64,000 nt of DNA, from assembly GCA_049515555.1 (NCBI GenBank), contig JBEKTY010000014.1, positions 15,841-79,840 of the forward strand, given 5' to 3'. The translations under genes were made by a program, and so were the position numbers. Under the pieces are notes generated by a model. It did no database searches. It saw only the letters and a program-made list of their open reading frames with translations, and had not been told where the DNA came from. Position 1 is the stretch's first letter; each line of letters starts with the position of its first letter. Of this stretch, positions 25,515 to 37,869 are shown piece by piece. Source of the DNA: JBEKTY01 sp049515555 (GTDB lineage: Bacteria > Planctomycetota > Planctomycetia > Pirellulales > Thermoguttaceae).

Positions 25515-27182
25515 ATGTCGCCAGTGTCACGAATGATCGCGGGATTGGGCCGGGCTATCTTTGTGCTGGCCGGCGGCGCGGCCCTGCTGGCCGGCTGCAC
25601 AAGCCCCTTGTCGCGGCCCGCCTCGGCACAGGGCTTGCCGCCGCAGACCAACAACACTGGCAACGCGGCTTACCCCAACGCCGCTCCCGCCGGGGCCTAT
25701 CCCAACGCGGCTTACCCCAACGCCGCTCCCGCCGGGGCCTATCCCAACACGGCATACCCGCCGGCCTATCCTGCCGGGGCCTATCCTGCCGGGGCTTACC
25801 CCAACGCCGCTCCTGCCGGGGCGTATCCCAACGCGGCTCCCGCCGGCTGGGGTGGCGTGCCGAGCGGACCTGGGCCGGCCGGACTTGCACCAGGCGGTCC
25901 GCCGTACGCTCCGCCCGCCGGCTACATGCCTGCGGCGTCGCCGGGCTATGCCGGCAATCCTGGCCCTTCGGCCGCCGCCGTGCGCCAGGGCGCCGGCATT
26001 GTGCCGGTGGGCGCAACCGACGTGGCGCCGGCAGGCCGGGATGTAGTGCCTGCCATTGGCATGGGCCCGGCGCCGGGGTGGCCTGCCGGCCCGGCGCCCG
26101 TGGCGTCGGCGCCGCCGGGCGTGGCGGGCCAGCCGGCCCCCCTCGAGCCCGCCGCCCCGCCGGATGACAAGAAGAAAGACGAGGACAGCGCTTGGGATTG
26201 GACGCACTTGGCGCCGGAGCAGACCTGGAAAGACCTCAAGAAGGCCACCGGCTGGGGGCCGGACCAAAAACTCGCCCGCGATGTGTTCCAGGAAGGCCTG
26301 GCCCTGTTCCGCGACAAGAAATATGAGGAGGCGGCGGATAAGTTCTACACGGCCTCCTGGCGCTGGCCCGACTCCATGCTCGAAGAAGACGCCCTGTTCC
26401 TGATGGGCGAGTGCTATTTCTTCTCGGACAATTACTCGAAGGCCTACGACGCCTATGCGAACCTCATGAAACAGCACGAGAACACCCGCTATCTGGATAC
26501 GGTGATGTCGCGGGTGTTCCGCATCGGCCGGTTTTGGGAGGAGTTGGACGACAAGTCGCACCACTGGCCGACCACGCCCAACGCGACGGACAAGACCCGG
26601 CCGTGGTTCGACACGGCGGGCAATGCCCTGGGGGCATACGACATGGTGCGGCTGCACGACCCGACCGGCCCGCTGGCCGATTCGGCCGTATTTGCCAGCG
26701 CCAATTATCATTTCCGGCATGGCGAGTGGGAGGAGGCGGCCTACAATTACGATCTGCTGCGCAAGGACTATCCCAAGAGCCGCTTCCAGAAGGAGGCGCA
26801 CCTGTTTGGCCTGCAGGCCAAGCTCCACGTGTACCAGGGGGCGCGGTACGACGTCACGCCCCTGAACGATGCCGACAACATCGCCAAGCAAACCCTGGCC
26901 CAATTCCACGGGCAGATCGGCGACGAGGAGTCGCGCGTGGCCGCCACCCGGGCCAACATCCGCCAGCAGCGGGCCGAGCGGGAGTGGGCCGTGGCCCAGT
27001 ACTACGACAACAAGAAGCAATACGGCGCGGCCCGCCTCTATTACCGCACCATCCTCGACAAGTACCCCGGCACGGAGTGCGCCGATCGGGCCCGGACCCG
27101 AATGCAGGAGATCCAAAACGAGCCGGACAACCCGCCCGACCACTTCAAGTGGCTCCATGGGCTGTTCGAGCGCGAGCGATAA
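25515..27182 (+). CDS. BamD/TPR-like lipoprotein with Tyr-Pro-Asn-Ala repeats
   Basis: The 555-residue protein has a lipoprotein signal with lipobox LLAGC (about residue 28). Residues 45-115 are repeats of AYPNAAPAG. A Pro/Ala-rich linker precedes a tetratricopeptide part ('ARDVFQEGLALFRDKKYEEAADKFYTASWRWPDSMLEEDALFLMGECYFFSDNYSKAYDAYANLM', later 'FRHGEWEEAAYNYDLLRKDYPKSRFQKEAHLFGLQAKL' and 'QYYDNKKQYGAARLYYRTILDKYPGTECADRARTRM'). These fit the outer-membrane assembly lipoprotein (BamD/YfiO) type. The lptE-like gene begins 1 bp after its stop, which supports an envelope-assembly operon. Start choice between 25515 and 25533 is uncertain. Confidence 0.82.
   Translation: MSPVSRMIAGLGRAIFVLAGGAALLAGCTSPLSRPASAQGLPPQTNNTGNAAYPNAAPAGAYPNAAYPNAAPAGAYPNTAYPPAYPAGAYPAGAYPNAAPAGAYPNAAPAGWGGVPSGPGPAGLAPGGPPYAPPAGYMPAASPGYAGNPGPSAAAVRQGAGIVPVGATDVAPAGRDVVPAIGMGPAPGWPAGPAPVASAPPGVAGQPAPLEPAAPPDDKKKDEDSAWDWTHLAPEQTWKDLKKATGWGPDQKLARDVFQEGLALFRDKKYEEAADKFYTASWRWPDSMLEEDALFLMGECYFFSDNYSKAYDAYANLMKQHENTRYLDTVMSRVFRIGRFWEELDDKSHHWPTTPNATDKTRPWFDTAGNALGAYDMVRLHDPTGPLADSAVFASANYHFRHGEWEEAAYNYDLLRKDYPKSRFQKEAHLFGLQAKLHVYQGARYDVTPLNDADNIAKQTLAQFHGQIGDEESRVAATRANIRQQRAEREWAVAQYYDNKKQYGAARLYYRTILDKYPGTECADRARTRMQEIQNEPDNPPDHFKWLHGLFERER
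25662..25850 (+). repeat. Coding tandem repeats (AYPNAAPAG)
   Basis: Units of 12-27 bp encode AYPNAAPAG, AYPNAAY, AYPAG and related words, about ten in number. The DNA is nearly identical between units, so the tract probably varies in length among strains. It lies just after the lipobox, in the part that would extend from the membrane. Confidence 0.85.
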
Positions 27183-27183
27183 G

Positions 27184-27720
27184 ATGAAGAATACATTGCT
27201 GCGGGGCATCCTGCTGGGCCTGCTCCTGGCGCCGCTGGCCGGCTGCCTGGGGAATCCCTACCGCTTCGGCAACCAGTCGCTGTTTCCGCCGGGCATCGAG
27301 ACCGTCTACGTGCCCGTCTTCAAGTCCAGCAGTTTTCGCCGCGATCTGGGCGAGCGGCTGACCGAGGCTGTCGTCAAGGAGATCGAGCGCCGCACGCCGT
27401 ACAAAGTGGTCGGCAATCCCCATGCCGACACCGTGCTCACCGGCCGGATCGTGGGCGAAACCAAGCACCTGCTGGTCGAGACGTTGACCGGCGACCCGCG
27501 GGACACGGAAGTCCATTTGCAGGTCGAGGTGAGTTGGACCGACCTGCGCGGCAACCCCATCCGCAGTTGCCCCCCGCTGCCCGTCCCCGCCAACTGCGCC
27601 AACTTCGGCGGCACCTCCGAGCTGGTCCCCGAGGTCGGCCAATCGGTGGCCACGGCCCAGCAGCAGGCGATCCAGCGCCTGGCCGAGCAAATCGTCTCGC
27701 TCATGGAAACGCCGTGGTGA
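27184..27720 (+). CDS. lptE: LptE-like LPS-assembly lipoprotein
   Basis: This 178-residue protein has a lipoprotein signal ending at lipobox LAGC. It matches the LptE pattern: 'GYRFGN..LF' in the variant NPYRFGNQSLFPPGIETVYVPVFKSSSFRRDLGERLTEAVVKEIERRTPYKVV', then 'ADTVLTGRIVGE'. LptE plugs the LptD barrel during lipopolysaccharide export, so its presence supports an LPS-type outer membrane. It follows the BamD-like gene directly. Confidence 0.85.
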   Translation: MKNTLLRGILLGLLLAPLAGCLGNPYRFGNQSLFPPGIETVYVPVFKSSSFRRDLGERLTEAVVKEIERRTPYKVVGNPHADTVLTGRIVGETKHLLVETLTGDPRDTEVHLQVEVSWTDLRGNPIRSCPPLPVPANCANFGGTSELVPEVGQSVATAQQQAIQRLAEQIVSLMETPW

Positions 27721-27912
27721 AATGTATCCGGCACACGCCGTGTGCCGCTGGAAATGTATCCGGCACTACCCCGGTTCGGCGCGGGTCTCCCGACCCCGCC
27801 GCGGCCCGACCGAAGGTCTCCGGGGCTCGGGAGACCTTCGGTCAGCGGTGTGGCTCGGTCGGAGACCGGCCACAACGCGAACAACCACGAACGGCACACG
27901 GAGTGTGCCTAC
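27721..27912. repeat. Composite repeat: GTGTGCC palindrome pieces around a 100-bp repeat
   Basis: AATGTATCCGGCAC occurs twice at 27721 and 27753. From about 27775 to 27878 a GC-rich unit (GGGTCTCCCGACCCCGCCGC ... GGTCGGAGACCGGCCACAAC) contains nested hairpins. It recurs at 47948-48088. The region closes with CGGAGTGTGCCTACTACA, the inverse of the opening word, so the 100-bp unit appears inserted inside a GTGTGCC palindrome. Confidence 0.85.
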
Positions 27913-27919
27913 TACATTG

Positions 27920-28804
27920 ATGACCTGCTGGAAGTTGCGGAGCAAACGCCTGGTCGTGGGAAAGATCCCGTTGGTGATGGGCGTGATCAACGTTACGCCC
28001 GACAGTTTTTCCGACGGCGGGCGATTCCGGGAGCCGGCCGCGGCCGTCGCGCACGCCTTGCGATTGGCGGCCGAAGGGGCCGACCTGCTGGACGTGGGCG
28101 GCCAGAGCACGCGGCCCGGCGCCGCCCAAATCGCCGCCGACGAGGAGCTCGCCCGCGTGCTGCCGGTGCTGACCGCACTAGCGGCGCAGACGGCGGTGCC
28201 GGTTTCCATCGACACCTGCCGGGCGGCGGTCGCCCGCCAAGCGCTGGCCGCCGGCGCGGAAGCCATCAACGACGTGACGGCCCTGACCGCCGACGCGGAG
28301 ATGCCGGCCCTGGCGGCCGAGAGCGGCTGCGGCGTCGTGGCCATGCACATGCAGGGCACGCCGCAAACGATGCAGGTTCGCCCGGCCTATGCCGACGTGC
28401 TGGCCGAGATCCTCGACTATCTCCGCCGCCGCCGCGACGCCCTTGTGGCCGCCGGAATCCAGCCCGAGCGGATCGCCCTGGATCCGGGGATCGGCTTCGG
28501 CAAGACGGTCGAGCACAACCTGGCGATCCTGGCCAACCTCGGGCGGTTCCACACGCTGGAGTGCCCGCTCCTGGTGGGGCTCTCGCGCAAGGCGTTCATC
28601 GGGCGGGTGCTCGGCGACATGACGGCCGACCGCACGGCGGGCACGATCGGCGCGGCCCTGGCCGCCGCCCGTCAGGGCGTGCAAATCCTGCGCGTCCACG
28701 ACGTGGCCGCGGTGCGGCAGGCCCTGCTGCTGTTCCAAGCCGCCGGCGGACTGGGCGAATCTCCGTTGACTTCCGGCCCCCTTCCGGGGATACTTCCTTC
28801 ATGA
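27920..28804 (+). CDS. folP: Dihydropteroate synthase
   Basis: The 294-residue product from the ATG at 27920 carries both DHPS signatures: 'LVMGVINVTPDSFSDGGRF' with 'GADLLDVGGQSTRPGA', and 'RIALDPGIGFGKTVEHNLAIL' with 'LLVGLSRKAFIG'. It joins p-aminobenzoate to the pterin pyrophosphate in folate synthesis. Only the usual 'D.IN.V' site differs slightly (INDVTAL). No clear ribosome site precedes the start. The stop overlaps the proA start (ATGA). Confidence 0.93.
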   Translation: MTCWKLRSKRLVVGKIPLVMGVINVTPDSFSDGGRFREPAAAVAHALRLAAEGADLLDVGGQSTRPGAAQIAADEELARVLPVLTALAAQTAVPVSIDTCRAAVARQALAAGAEAINDVTALTADAEMPALAAESGCGVVAMHMQGTPQTMQVRPAYADVLAEILDYLRRRRDALVAAGIQPERIALDPGIGFGKTVEHNLAILANLGRFHTLECPLLVGLSRKAFIGRVLGDMTADRTAGTIGAALAAARQGVQILRVHDVAAVRQALLLFQAAGGLGESPLTSGPLPGILPS

Positions 28805-30060
28805 GCGACCTTTCCGCCTATTGCCTGGCCGTGGCCCAGCGCGCGAAGGCGGCGGCCACCGAGCTGGCCACCGCCACCGGGGCCCAGAAGCAACAGTGGC
28901 TCCGCCAAAGCGGCCGGCTGCTCCTGGAGCGCTCGGCGGCCTTGATCGAGGCCAACCAGGCAGACTTGTCGGCCGCTGCCGAGCAGCGGCTGACCGAGGC
29001 CCAGATCGACCGGCTGCGTCTGACCCCGGCCGGGATCCACGGCATGGCCGCGGCGCTGGAGGAGGTGGCCGCCCTGCCGGAGCCCGTGGGCGAGATCATC
29101 TCCTCCTCGATCCGGCCTAACGGCCTGGAGGTGCAGAAGGTCCGCGTGCCGTTGGGGGTGGTGTTCTTCATTTACGAGTCGCGGCCCAACGTTACCGCCG
29201 ACGCCGCGGCGATCTGCGTCAAGAGCGGCAACGCGGTGATCCTGCGGGGCGGGAAGGAAGCGGCCCAATCCAACCGCGCCATCGCCGACATCCTGGGCGA
29301 AGCCTTGCGGGAGGCCGGCCTGAGTGCCGACGCCGTGCAACTGGTGGCCACGCCCGATCGGGCCGCCGTCGGCGAGCTGCTGCGGATGCCGCAGTGGATC
29401 AACGTCGTCATTCCGCGGGGCGGCGAGAGCCTGATCCGCCGCGTGAGCCAGGAGGCCCAAATGCCGGTCATCAAGCACTACGCCGGCAATTGCCACGTCT
29501 ATCTGGATCGCTCGGCCGACCCCGACATGGCCGAGCGGCTGGTGATCAACGCCAAATGCCAGCGGATGGGGGTGTGCAACGCGGCCGAGTCGCTGCTGGT
29601 GCACGCCGAGTCGGCCCCCGCCCTGTTGCCCCGCATCGGCCGGGCCCTGGCCGAGCGGGGAATCGAGATCCGCGGCGACCCGCGGACGCAAGAGCTGCTG
29701 CCCCAGGCCCGCGCCGCCAGCGAGGAAGATTACTTCCGGGAATACCTCGGCCCGGTCATCTCGGTGAAAGTCGTGGCCTCGCTGGAGGAGGCCATCCGGC
29801 ACGTCAACCACTACGGCTCGCAGCACACCGAGGCCATCGTCACTCGCGACCTGCAAGCCGCCCGGCAGTTCGCCGCGCAGGTCGACAGCTCGGCGGTGAT
29901 GATCAACGCCAGCACGCGATTCAACGACGGGGGCGAGTTCGGCCTGGGGGCCGAGATCGGCATCAGCACCGACAAGTTCCACGCCCGCGGCCCGTGCGGC
30001 ATCCACGAGCTGACCAGCTACAAATACGTGGTGTACGGCAACGGGCAGGTTAGGGGCTAA
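28801..30060 (+). CDS. proA: Gamma-glutamyl phosphate reductase
   Basis: The 419-residue protein is full length for ProA. It carries 'VRVPLGVVFFIYESRPNVTADAAAICVKSGNAVILRGGKEA', the catalytic-cysteine region 'KCQRMGVCNAAESLLVH', and 'SSAVMINASTRFNDGGEFGLGAEIGISTDKFHARGPCGIHELTSYKY'. It reduces glutamyl-5-phosphate with NADPH in proline synthesis. Its ATG overlaps the folP stop. proB is not nearby. Confidence 0.96.
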   Translation: MSDLSAYCLAVAQRAKAAATELATATGAQKQQWLRQSGRLLLERSAALIEANQADLSAAAEQRLTEAQIDRLRLTPAGIHGMAAALEEVAALPEPVGEIISSSIRPNGLEVQKVRVPLGVVFFIYESRPNVTADAAAICVKSGNAVILRGGKEAAQSNRAIADILGEALREAGLSADAVQLVATPDRAAVGELLRMPQWINVVIPRGGESLIRRVSQEAQMPVIKHYAGNCHVYLDRSADPDMAERLVINAKCQRMGVCNAAESLLVHAESAPALLPRIGRALAERGIEIRGDPRTQELLPQARAASEEDYFREYLGPVISVKVVASLEEAIRHVNHYGSQHTEAIVTRDLQAARQFAAQVDSSAVMINASTRFNDGGEFGLGAEIGISTDKFHARGPCGIHELTSYKYVVYGNGQVRG

Positions 30061-30281
30061 TGGTCTTGGGCTTTAGGTCTTAGGTTTTGGGTTTTGGGTT
30101 TTAGGTCTTGGGTTTTAGGTCTTGGGTCTTGGGTCTTGGGTCTTGGGTTTTGGGTTTTGGGTCTTGGGTTTTAGGTCTTAGGTCTTGGGTTTTGGGTTTT
30201 GGGTTTTAGAATTGGGTTCTCGCATCGAATTGCCGCTAAGACCGAAGACCTAAGACCGAAGACCCAAGACCTAAGACCCAC
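30061..30281. repeat. Heptamer array TTGGGTC/TTAGGTC facing its inverted copy
   Basis: From about 30064 to 30209 words such as TTGGGTT, TTGGGTC and TTAGGTC repeat with 7-bp period (about 20 units). After a spacer the complement (AAGACCT, AAGACCC, AAGACCG) repeats at about 30238-30281. The RNA could fold into a long hairpin that ends 17 bp before the fliM start. Confidence 0.9.
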
Positions 30282-30298
30282 GGTCCACGGAGGGATCC

Positions 30299-31336
30299 AT
30301 GTCCACGGAAGTGCTCAGCCAGACGGAAGTGGAAAGCCTGCTCAGCGCGATGGGCGGCACGGGCGTGGCGGAGGCCGCACGGGCGGCGCCCGTGGCCCCC
30401 GTGGCCCCGGCCGCCGCCCCCCCCCTGCCGCGCGAGAAAGTCACGCTCTACGACTTCAAGCGGCCGGAGCGCGTGGGCAAGGAGCAGATGCGGGCCTTGC
30501 AGACGCTGCATGAGGGCTTCGGACGCAATTTCGGCGCCGCGCTGTCCGCCCTGCTGCGGACCATCGTCGAGATGAAGCTTACCAGCGTCGATCAGCTTAC
30601 CTACAGCGAGTTCGTGTTCAGCCTGGAGAACCCCAGTTGCTTCAACCTGCTGAAGGCCGAGCCGCTGGAGGGGAACCTGATCCTGGACATCAACCCTTCG
30701 ATCCTGTACCCCATCATCGACCGCCTGCTGGGCGGCGGCCGCGAGGGCGGTCCCCTGGCCCGCCGGCCGCTGACCGACATCGAGCTGCGGCTGGCCTCGC
30801 GCATCACCGGCCTGTTCCTCGACGAGCTCCGCCACGCTTGGGAAAACGTGCTGGAGCTCAAACTGGAAGTCGTCCAGGTGGAGAGCAATCCGCAACTGAT
30901 CCAGATCGTTCCGCCCAACGAGGTGGTCGTGGTCATCAGCTTCGAGCTGGCCATCGGCGATCTGCGCGGGATGCTGAATCTGTGCATCCCCTACAACTCG
31001 ATCGAGCGGATCGGCGGCAAGCTGTCGGCCAACAGTTGGGTCTCTTACGGCCGCCGCCAGACCACCCCCGAAAGCGTCCGGCAGATCAGCGAAACCCTGT
31101 GCAGCTCGCTGGTCGAGATCGAGGTCCGGCTGGCGCAGACCAAGATCGGCACCGGCGAGCTGGTCGGCCTCCGCGTGGGCGACATCATCACCACGCAAAA
31201 GGACGTCGCGCAGCCGGTGATCGTGTCGATCGAGAACGTGCCCAAGTTCCGGGCCAAGCTGGGGGCCTTCAAGGGGCACAAGGCGATCCTCATCCACAGC
31301 GCCATCGAGAACCCGCTCGAGGCCCTCGGACAGTAA
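30299..31336 (+). CDS. fliM: Flagellar motor switch protein FliM
   Basis: The 345-residue protein follows a GGAGGG ribosome site. It has the N-terminal CheY-binding motif in the form 'VLSQTEVESLLSAM', a Pro/Ala linker, the CheC-like middle domain ('MRALQTLHEGFGRNFGAALSALLRTIVEMKL...LTYSEFVFSLENPS', 'LILDINPSILYPIIDRLLGG') and a C-terminal SpoA domain ('VRLAQTKIGTGELVGLRVGDIITTQKDVAQPVIVSIENVPKFRAKLGAFKGHKAI'). It forms the C-ring with FliG and FliN. No other flagellar gene is in the window. Confidence 0.95.
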   Translation: MSTEVLSQTEVESLLSAMGGTGVAEAARAAPVAPVAPAAAPPLPREKVTLYDFKRPERVGKEQMRALQTLHEGFGRNFGAALSALLRTIVEMKLTSVDQLTYSEFVFSLENPSCFNLLKAEPLEGNLILDINPSILYPIIDRLLGGGREGGPLARRPLTDIELRLASRITGLFLDELRHAWENVLELKLEVVQVESNPQLIQIVPPNEVVVVISFELAIGDLRGMLNLCIPYNSIERIGGKLSANSWVSYGRRQTTPESVRQISETLCSSLVEIEVRLAQTKIGTGELVGLRVGDIITTQKDVAQPVIVSIENVPKFRAKLGAFKGHKAILIHSAIENPLEALGQ

Positions 31337-31594
31337 CCCAGGGACCGCATCGAGTGCACCTCGGCGGTGGTAGCCGCTTTTTCGGCCGGGTGGGCAAGGC
31401 CAACCACCGCACAATAGTGGTGGTCGGATCCCACCCTGCCGGGCCGGGCCCTTGTGCGGTTTGGCCCCACGCGGTACGCTGTGGAATTCCAGCCACGTTA
31501 GCGGTGCGGCCCGCCTGCGCTCGGCCCACCGTACAACGATCTCTCGGTGGGCCGCGCCTCCGCTCGGCCCACCTTACAACTGAGGAGGAGTGCC
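31337..31594. repeat. Intergenic palindromes with GTGGGCCG...CGGCCCACC words
   Basis: Several nested inverted repeats occur, for example CGCTCGGCCCACCGTACAAC near 31510-31530 and a second copy ending CCCACCTTACAAC near 31560-31580. They resemble intergenic repeats elsewhere in the window. The nifJ ribosome site (GAGGAGGAG) follows directly. Confidence 0.7.
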
Positions 31595-35181
<3,587 letters not shown>

Positions 35182-35182
<1 letters not shown>

Positions 35183-36189
35183 TGAGCGCCGACCTTACCA
35201 CCCGATACCTGGGACTTTCGCTGAACAACCCCCTGATGGTTGCCGCCAGCCCCATGACGCAGAAGATCGACCGCCTGATCACGCTCGAGGAGAAGGGTGT
35301 GGCCGCCGTCGTGCTGCCCTCGCTCTTCGAGGAGCAGATCCGGCACGACGAGATCGAAATGGTCCGCGTCCACGAGATCGGCACCGAGAGCTTCGCCGAG
35401 TCGCTCTCCTACTTCCCGCAAGAAGACGATTACCACGTCGGCCCGGAAAGCTACCTGGAGGCGATTACCAAGGCCAAGCAGGCGGTGTCGATCCCCGTCA
35501 TCGCCAGCCTCAACGGCACGAGCAAGGGCGGCTGGATCGGCTACGCCCGCCAGATGCAAGACGCCGGGGCCGACGCCCTGGAGCTGAACGTCTACTTTAT
35601 CGCCACCGACCCGGCCATGAGCGGCCGCGACGTCGAGGCCCGCTACCTGGACCTGGTCGCCGCCGTCAAGCAGTCCGTCTCGATCCCCCTGGCCGTGAAG
35701 GTCGGGCCGTACTTCAGCGCCATGGCCCACATGGCCCGGCGCCTGGTCGAGGCCGGCGCCGACGGCCTGGTGCTCTTCAACCGCTTCCTGCAGCCGGATA
35801 TCGACCTGGAGACCCTGGAGCTGTCGCCCAAGCTCGTGCTCAGCACACCCGCCGAGTTGTTGGTGCCCCTGCGCTGGATCGCCATTCTCCGCGGCCGGCT
35901 CCGGGCCTCGCTGGCCCTCACCAGCGGCCTGCACGATGCCGCCGGCATGATCAAGGCCCTGCTGGCCGGCGCCGACGTGGGCATGATCGTCTCGGCCATC
36001 TACCAGGACGGCTCCGACTGCATCGCCGAGATCCTCCAAGGCCTGCGGCAGTGGATGGAAGAGAAGGAATACGACTCGGTCGAGCAGCTCAAGGGCAGCA
36101 TGAGCCAGGCCAACTGCCCCGACCCGGCCGCCTTCGAACGCGGCAACTACATGAAAGCCCTCACCTCCTTTACGGGCAAGTTCATCTGA
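35182..36189 (+). CDS. Dihydroorotate dehydrogenase-like protein
   Basis: The 335-residue protein starts at the ATG at 35182, which shares one base with the nifJ stop (TGATG), with AAGGAGGTG upstream. It is a class 1 DHOD-like FMN barrel: 'TTRYLGLSLNNPLMVAASPMTQKIDRL', 'IPVIASLNGTSKGGWIGYARQMQDAGADALELNVYF', 'SIPLAVKVGPYFSAMAHMARRLVEAGADGLVLFNRF', 'LALTSGLHDAAGMIKALLAGADVGMIVSAIYQDG'. The usual catalytic cysteine/serine loop is not evident. Tight coupling to nifJ suggests a role with ferredoxin-linked redox rather than pyrimidine synthesis. Confidence 0.88.
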
Positions 36190-36237
36190 CATGGGCAAGT
36201 TCTTCTGAGCATTCGGACCCTCCTAGCAGGTTCCATG

Positions 36238-36272
36238 TCCCCTCTCCCTCCGGGAGAGGGCCAGGGTGAGGG
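36238..36272. repeat. REP-like element
   Basis: One 35-bp unit (CCCTCTCCCTCCGGGAGAGG core, GGGTGAGGG tail) 3' of the dehydrogenase-like gene. Same family as at 20244 and 63115. Confidence 0.85.
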
Positions 36273-36369
36273 CGGGTGTTGGTATGATTTGACTACTTTT
36301 TCCGCCCAGGCTATAATCGACACCATCGGCCTGAGTTTTTCACACCCCCAGAAGATCGGAGCACGAGAC

Positions 36370-37371
36370 ATGTTTGCGAACAAGTTGCGCGGCGACCGGC
36401 GGTTAGGACGGCCATCCAAGACGCGAAACCTACGCGTCGAGCAGTTGGAACAGCGGGCGTTGCTCTCCGTGACGGTCCTCCCGGGCGCACAGTACAAAGA
36501 CGTTGTGTTCACGGTTAAGGGCCCTTTCAGCGCCTTGGTTGGGGTGAGCGAATTTGGGAGGACGGTAAAAGCCGCCACCACCGGGGTCGCCACTGTCACC
36601 GGCGACATGCAGTACACGAGCCCGACCGCGGGCGCCAACTCCGCCCCGATAACCGTGGAGGGCACCGTTAAATCGCCGACGCTGTTCAAGGGTTCGGGTT
36701 CCCTGACCGGCAACGTTGGCACCCTTACCGACACCAGCGGAAAGGTGGCCTGGCAGGTGGTGATGAATTCGCCTCTGGCGGGAACTTCTTTTAGCGGCAG
36801 CGGCTCTTTCAACGTGACAAGCGGGGTGGTCTCATTGACCATGCCCACTACCACTGTTGACGGTGCCACCGTCAGCAACGGCAAGTTCTCCGGCAAGATC
36901 GTGCAGACGCCCACCCAGCCCCCGACCCCGTTCAACGTCCAACTCGTCAACCCCAAGTACACCGCCGGTACGCCGACCGGTACGCTGACGGTTCCTGTGA
37001 CGGTTCCGGGGCCGGCCCACTTGGCCAAGAGCGAATTGGCCAGCGTGGCAACCCTCACTTTCAAATGGGCCGAGAATGCCGCCGGGAAGGCAGTCCCCAA
37101 GGCCAAGAACCCCACCGACACGATTACGATCCCCTGGAACCTGGCTAGCGAAACCGCCACCGTTAACGGCCTCACGCCGCCCACCGGCGCTACCTATATC
37201 ATCATCACGACCAAGTTCGACAAGACGACACACACGGCGGCGGTCCCGTTGCTTTCGACAGGCAGCGCTTCGGCCAGCGCGGCCCTGACCGATGCCGCCC
37301 AGTCGTCCGAGAAGAAGGACGCCGAGCTGGGCCCCCAGGCCGTCGACCAGGTCCTGGCGATGTACTCGTAA
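36370..37371 (+). CDS. Secreted protein with LEPR-XLL-type N-terminus, unknown function
   Basis: The 333-residue protein starts at the ATG at 36370. Residues 20-35 read 'RNLRVEQLEQRALLSV', which matches the LEPR-XLL N-terminal motif found on many large planctomycete exported proteins. The rest is Thr/Ser/Gly/Val-rich and strand-forming, with segments like 'GTVKSPTLFKGSGSLTGNVGTLTDTSGKVAWQVVMNSPLAGTSFSGSGSFNV', typical of adhesin-like or surface beta-sheet domains. The C-terminus ('DAELGPQAVDQVLAMYS') is acidic. Lower GC than neighbours. Confidence 0.8.
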   Translation: MFANKLRGDRRLGRPSKTRNLRVEQLEQRALLSVTVLPGAQYKDVVFTVKGPFSALVGVSEFGRTVKAATTGVATVTGDMQYTSPTAGANSAPITVEGTVKSPTLFKGSGSLTGNVGTLTDTSGKVAWQVVMNSPLAGTSFSGSGSFNVTSGVVSLTMPTTTVDGATVSNGKFSGKIVQTPTQPPTPFNVQLVNPKYTAGTPTGTLTVPVTVPGPAHLAKSELASVATLTFKWAENAAGKAVPKAKNPTDTITIPWNLASETATVNGLTPPTGATYIIITTKFDKTTHTAAVPLLSTGSASASAALTDAAQSSEKKDAELGPQAVDQVLAMYS

Positions 37372-37869
37372 GCCGGGCGAAGATAGGTTTAAGGTCCCCT
37401 CGCCCGCCGGGAGAGGACCGGGGTGAGGGCGATCGCCAGTGGAGTCTGGACGCTGAAGGTGTCCTCGTATCACAGCCCAGATAGACGCCGACCACCTTGG
37501 AGACGGGGCTCTTGTGCCTGCCGGCCTCAAGGACCTCCGACGGCTTGAGCGTCAACACGTCCAGGCGCGCCGGAATATCGCGCCATTCAACTCGGAAGTC
37601 CCTTTCGAGTGTCGAGCAGGCCTACAGCCTCCCCTCAATCTGGTGCTTCTGCCGAGATCGCCCGGGAATCAAGCTTAGTCCCATAATGGGGGGATGCTGA
37701 TTGATTCCCTGCAAGACAGACCGGAGCCTGCAAACGCCCATAGCCCTGTTCTTGTTGCGCCCCGGGAGGTTTCCGGCCGAAATGTAGCACTGCTTTCCGC
37801 CGGGCCGGCTTGCCATGGGCGGGCAAAAGCATTAGGCTTAATCGTTTACACTGCGCCAAGGATGTCGCC
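37372..37869. other. Intergenic region of 498 bp with a divergent REP-like unit
   Basis: A REP-like unit lies at about 37395-37430 in a degenerate form. No gene was recognised in the remaining stretch; minus-strand frames are short and lack recognisable domains. It lies 5' of the fatty-acid-like cluster and should hold its promoter. Confidence 0.45.

Noticed and set aside
37205..37558. Minus-strand open frame overlapping the secreted protein end
   Set aside because: It reads through a REP-like unit and the antisense of a real gene; no domain recognised.
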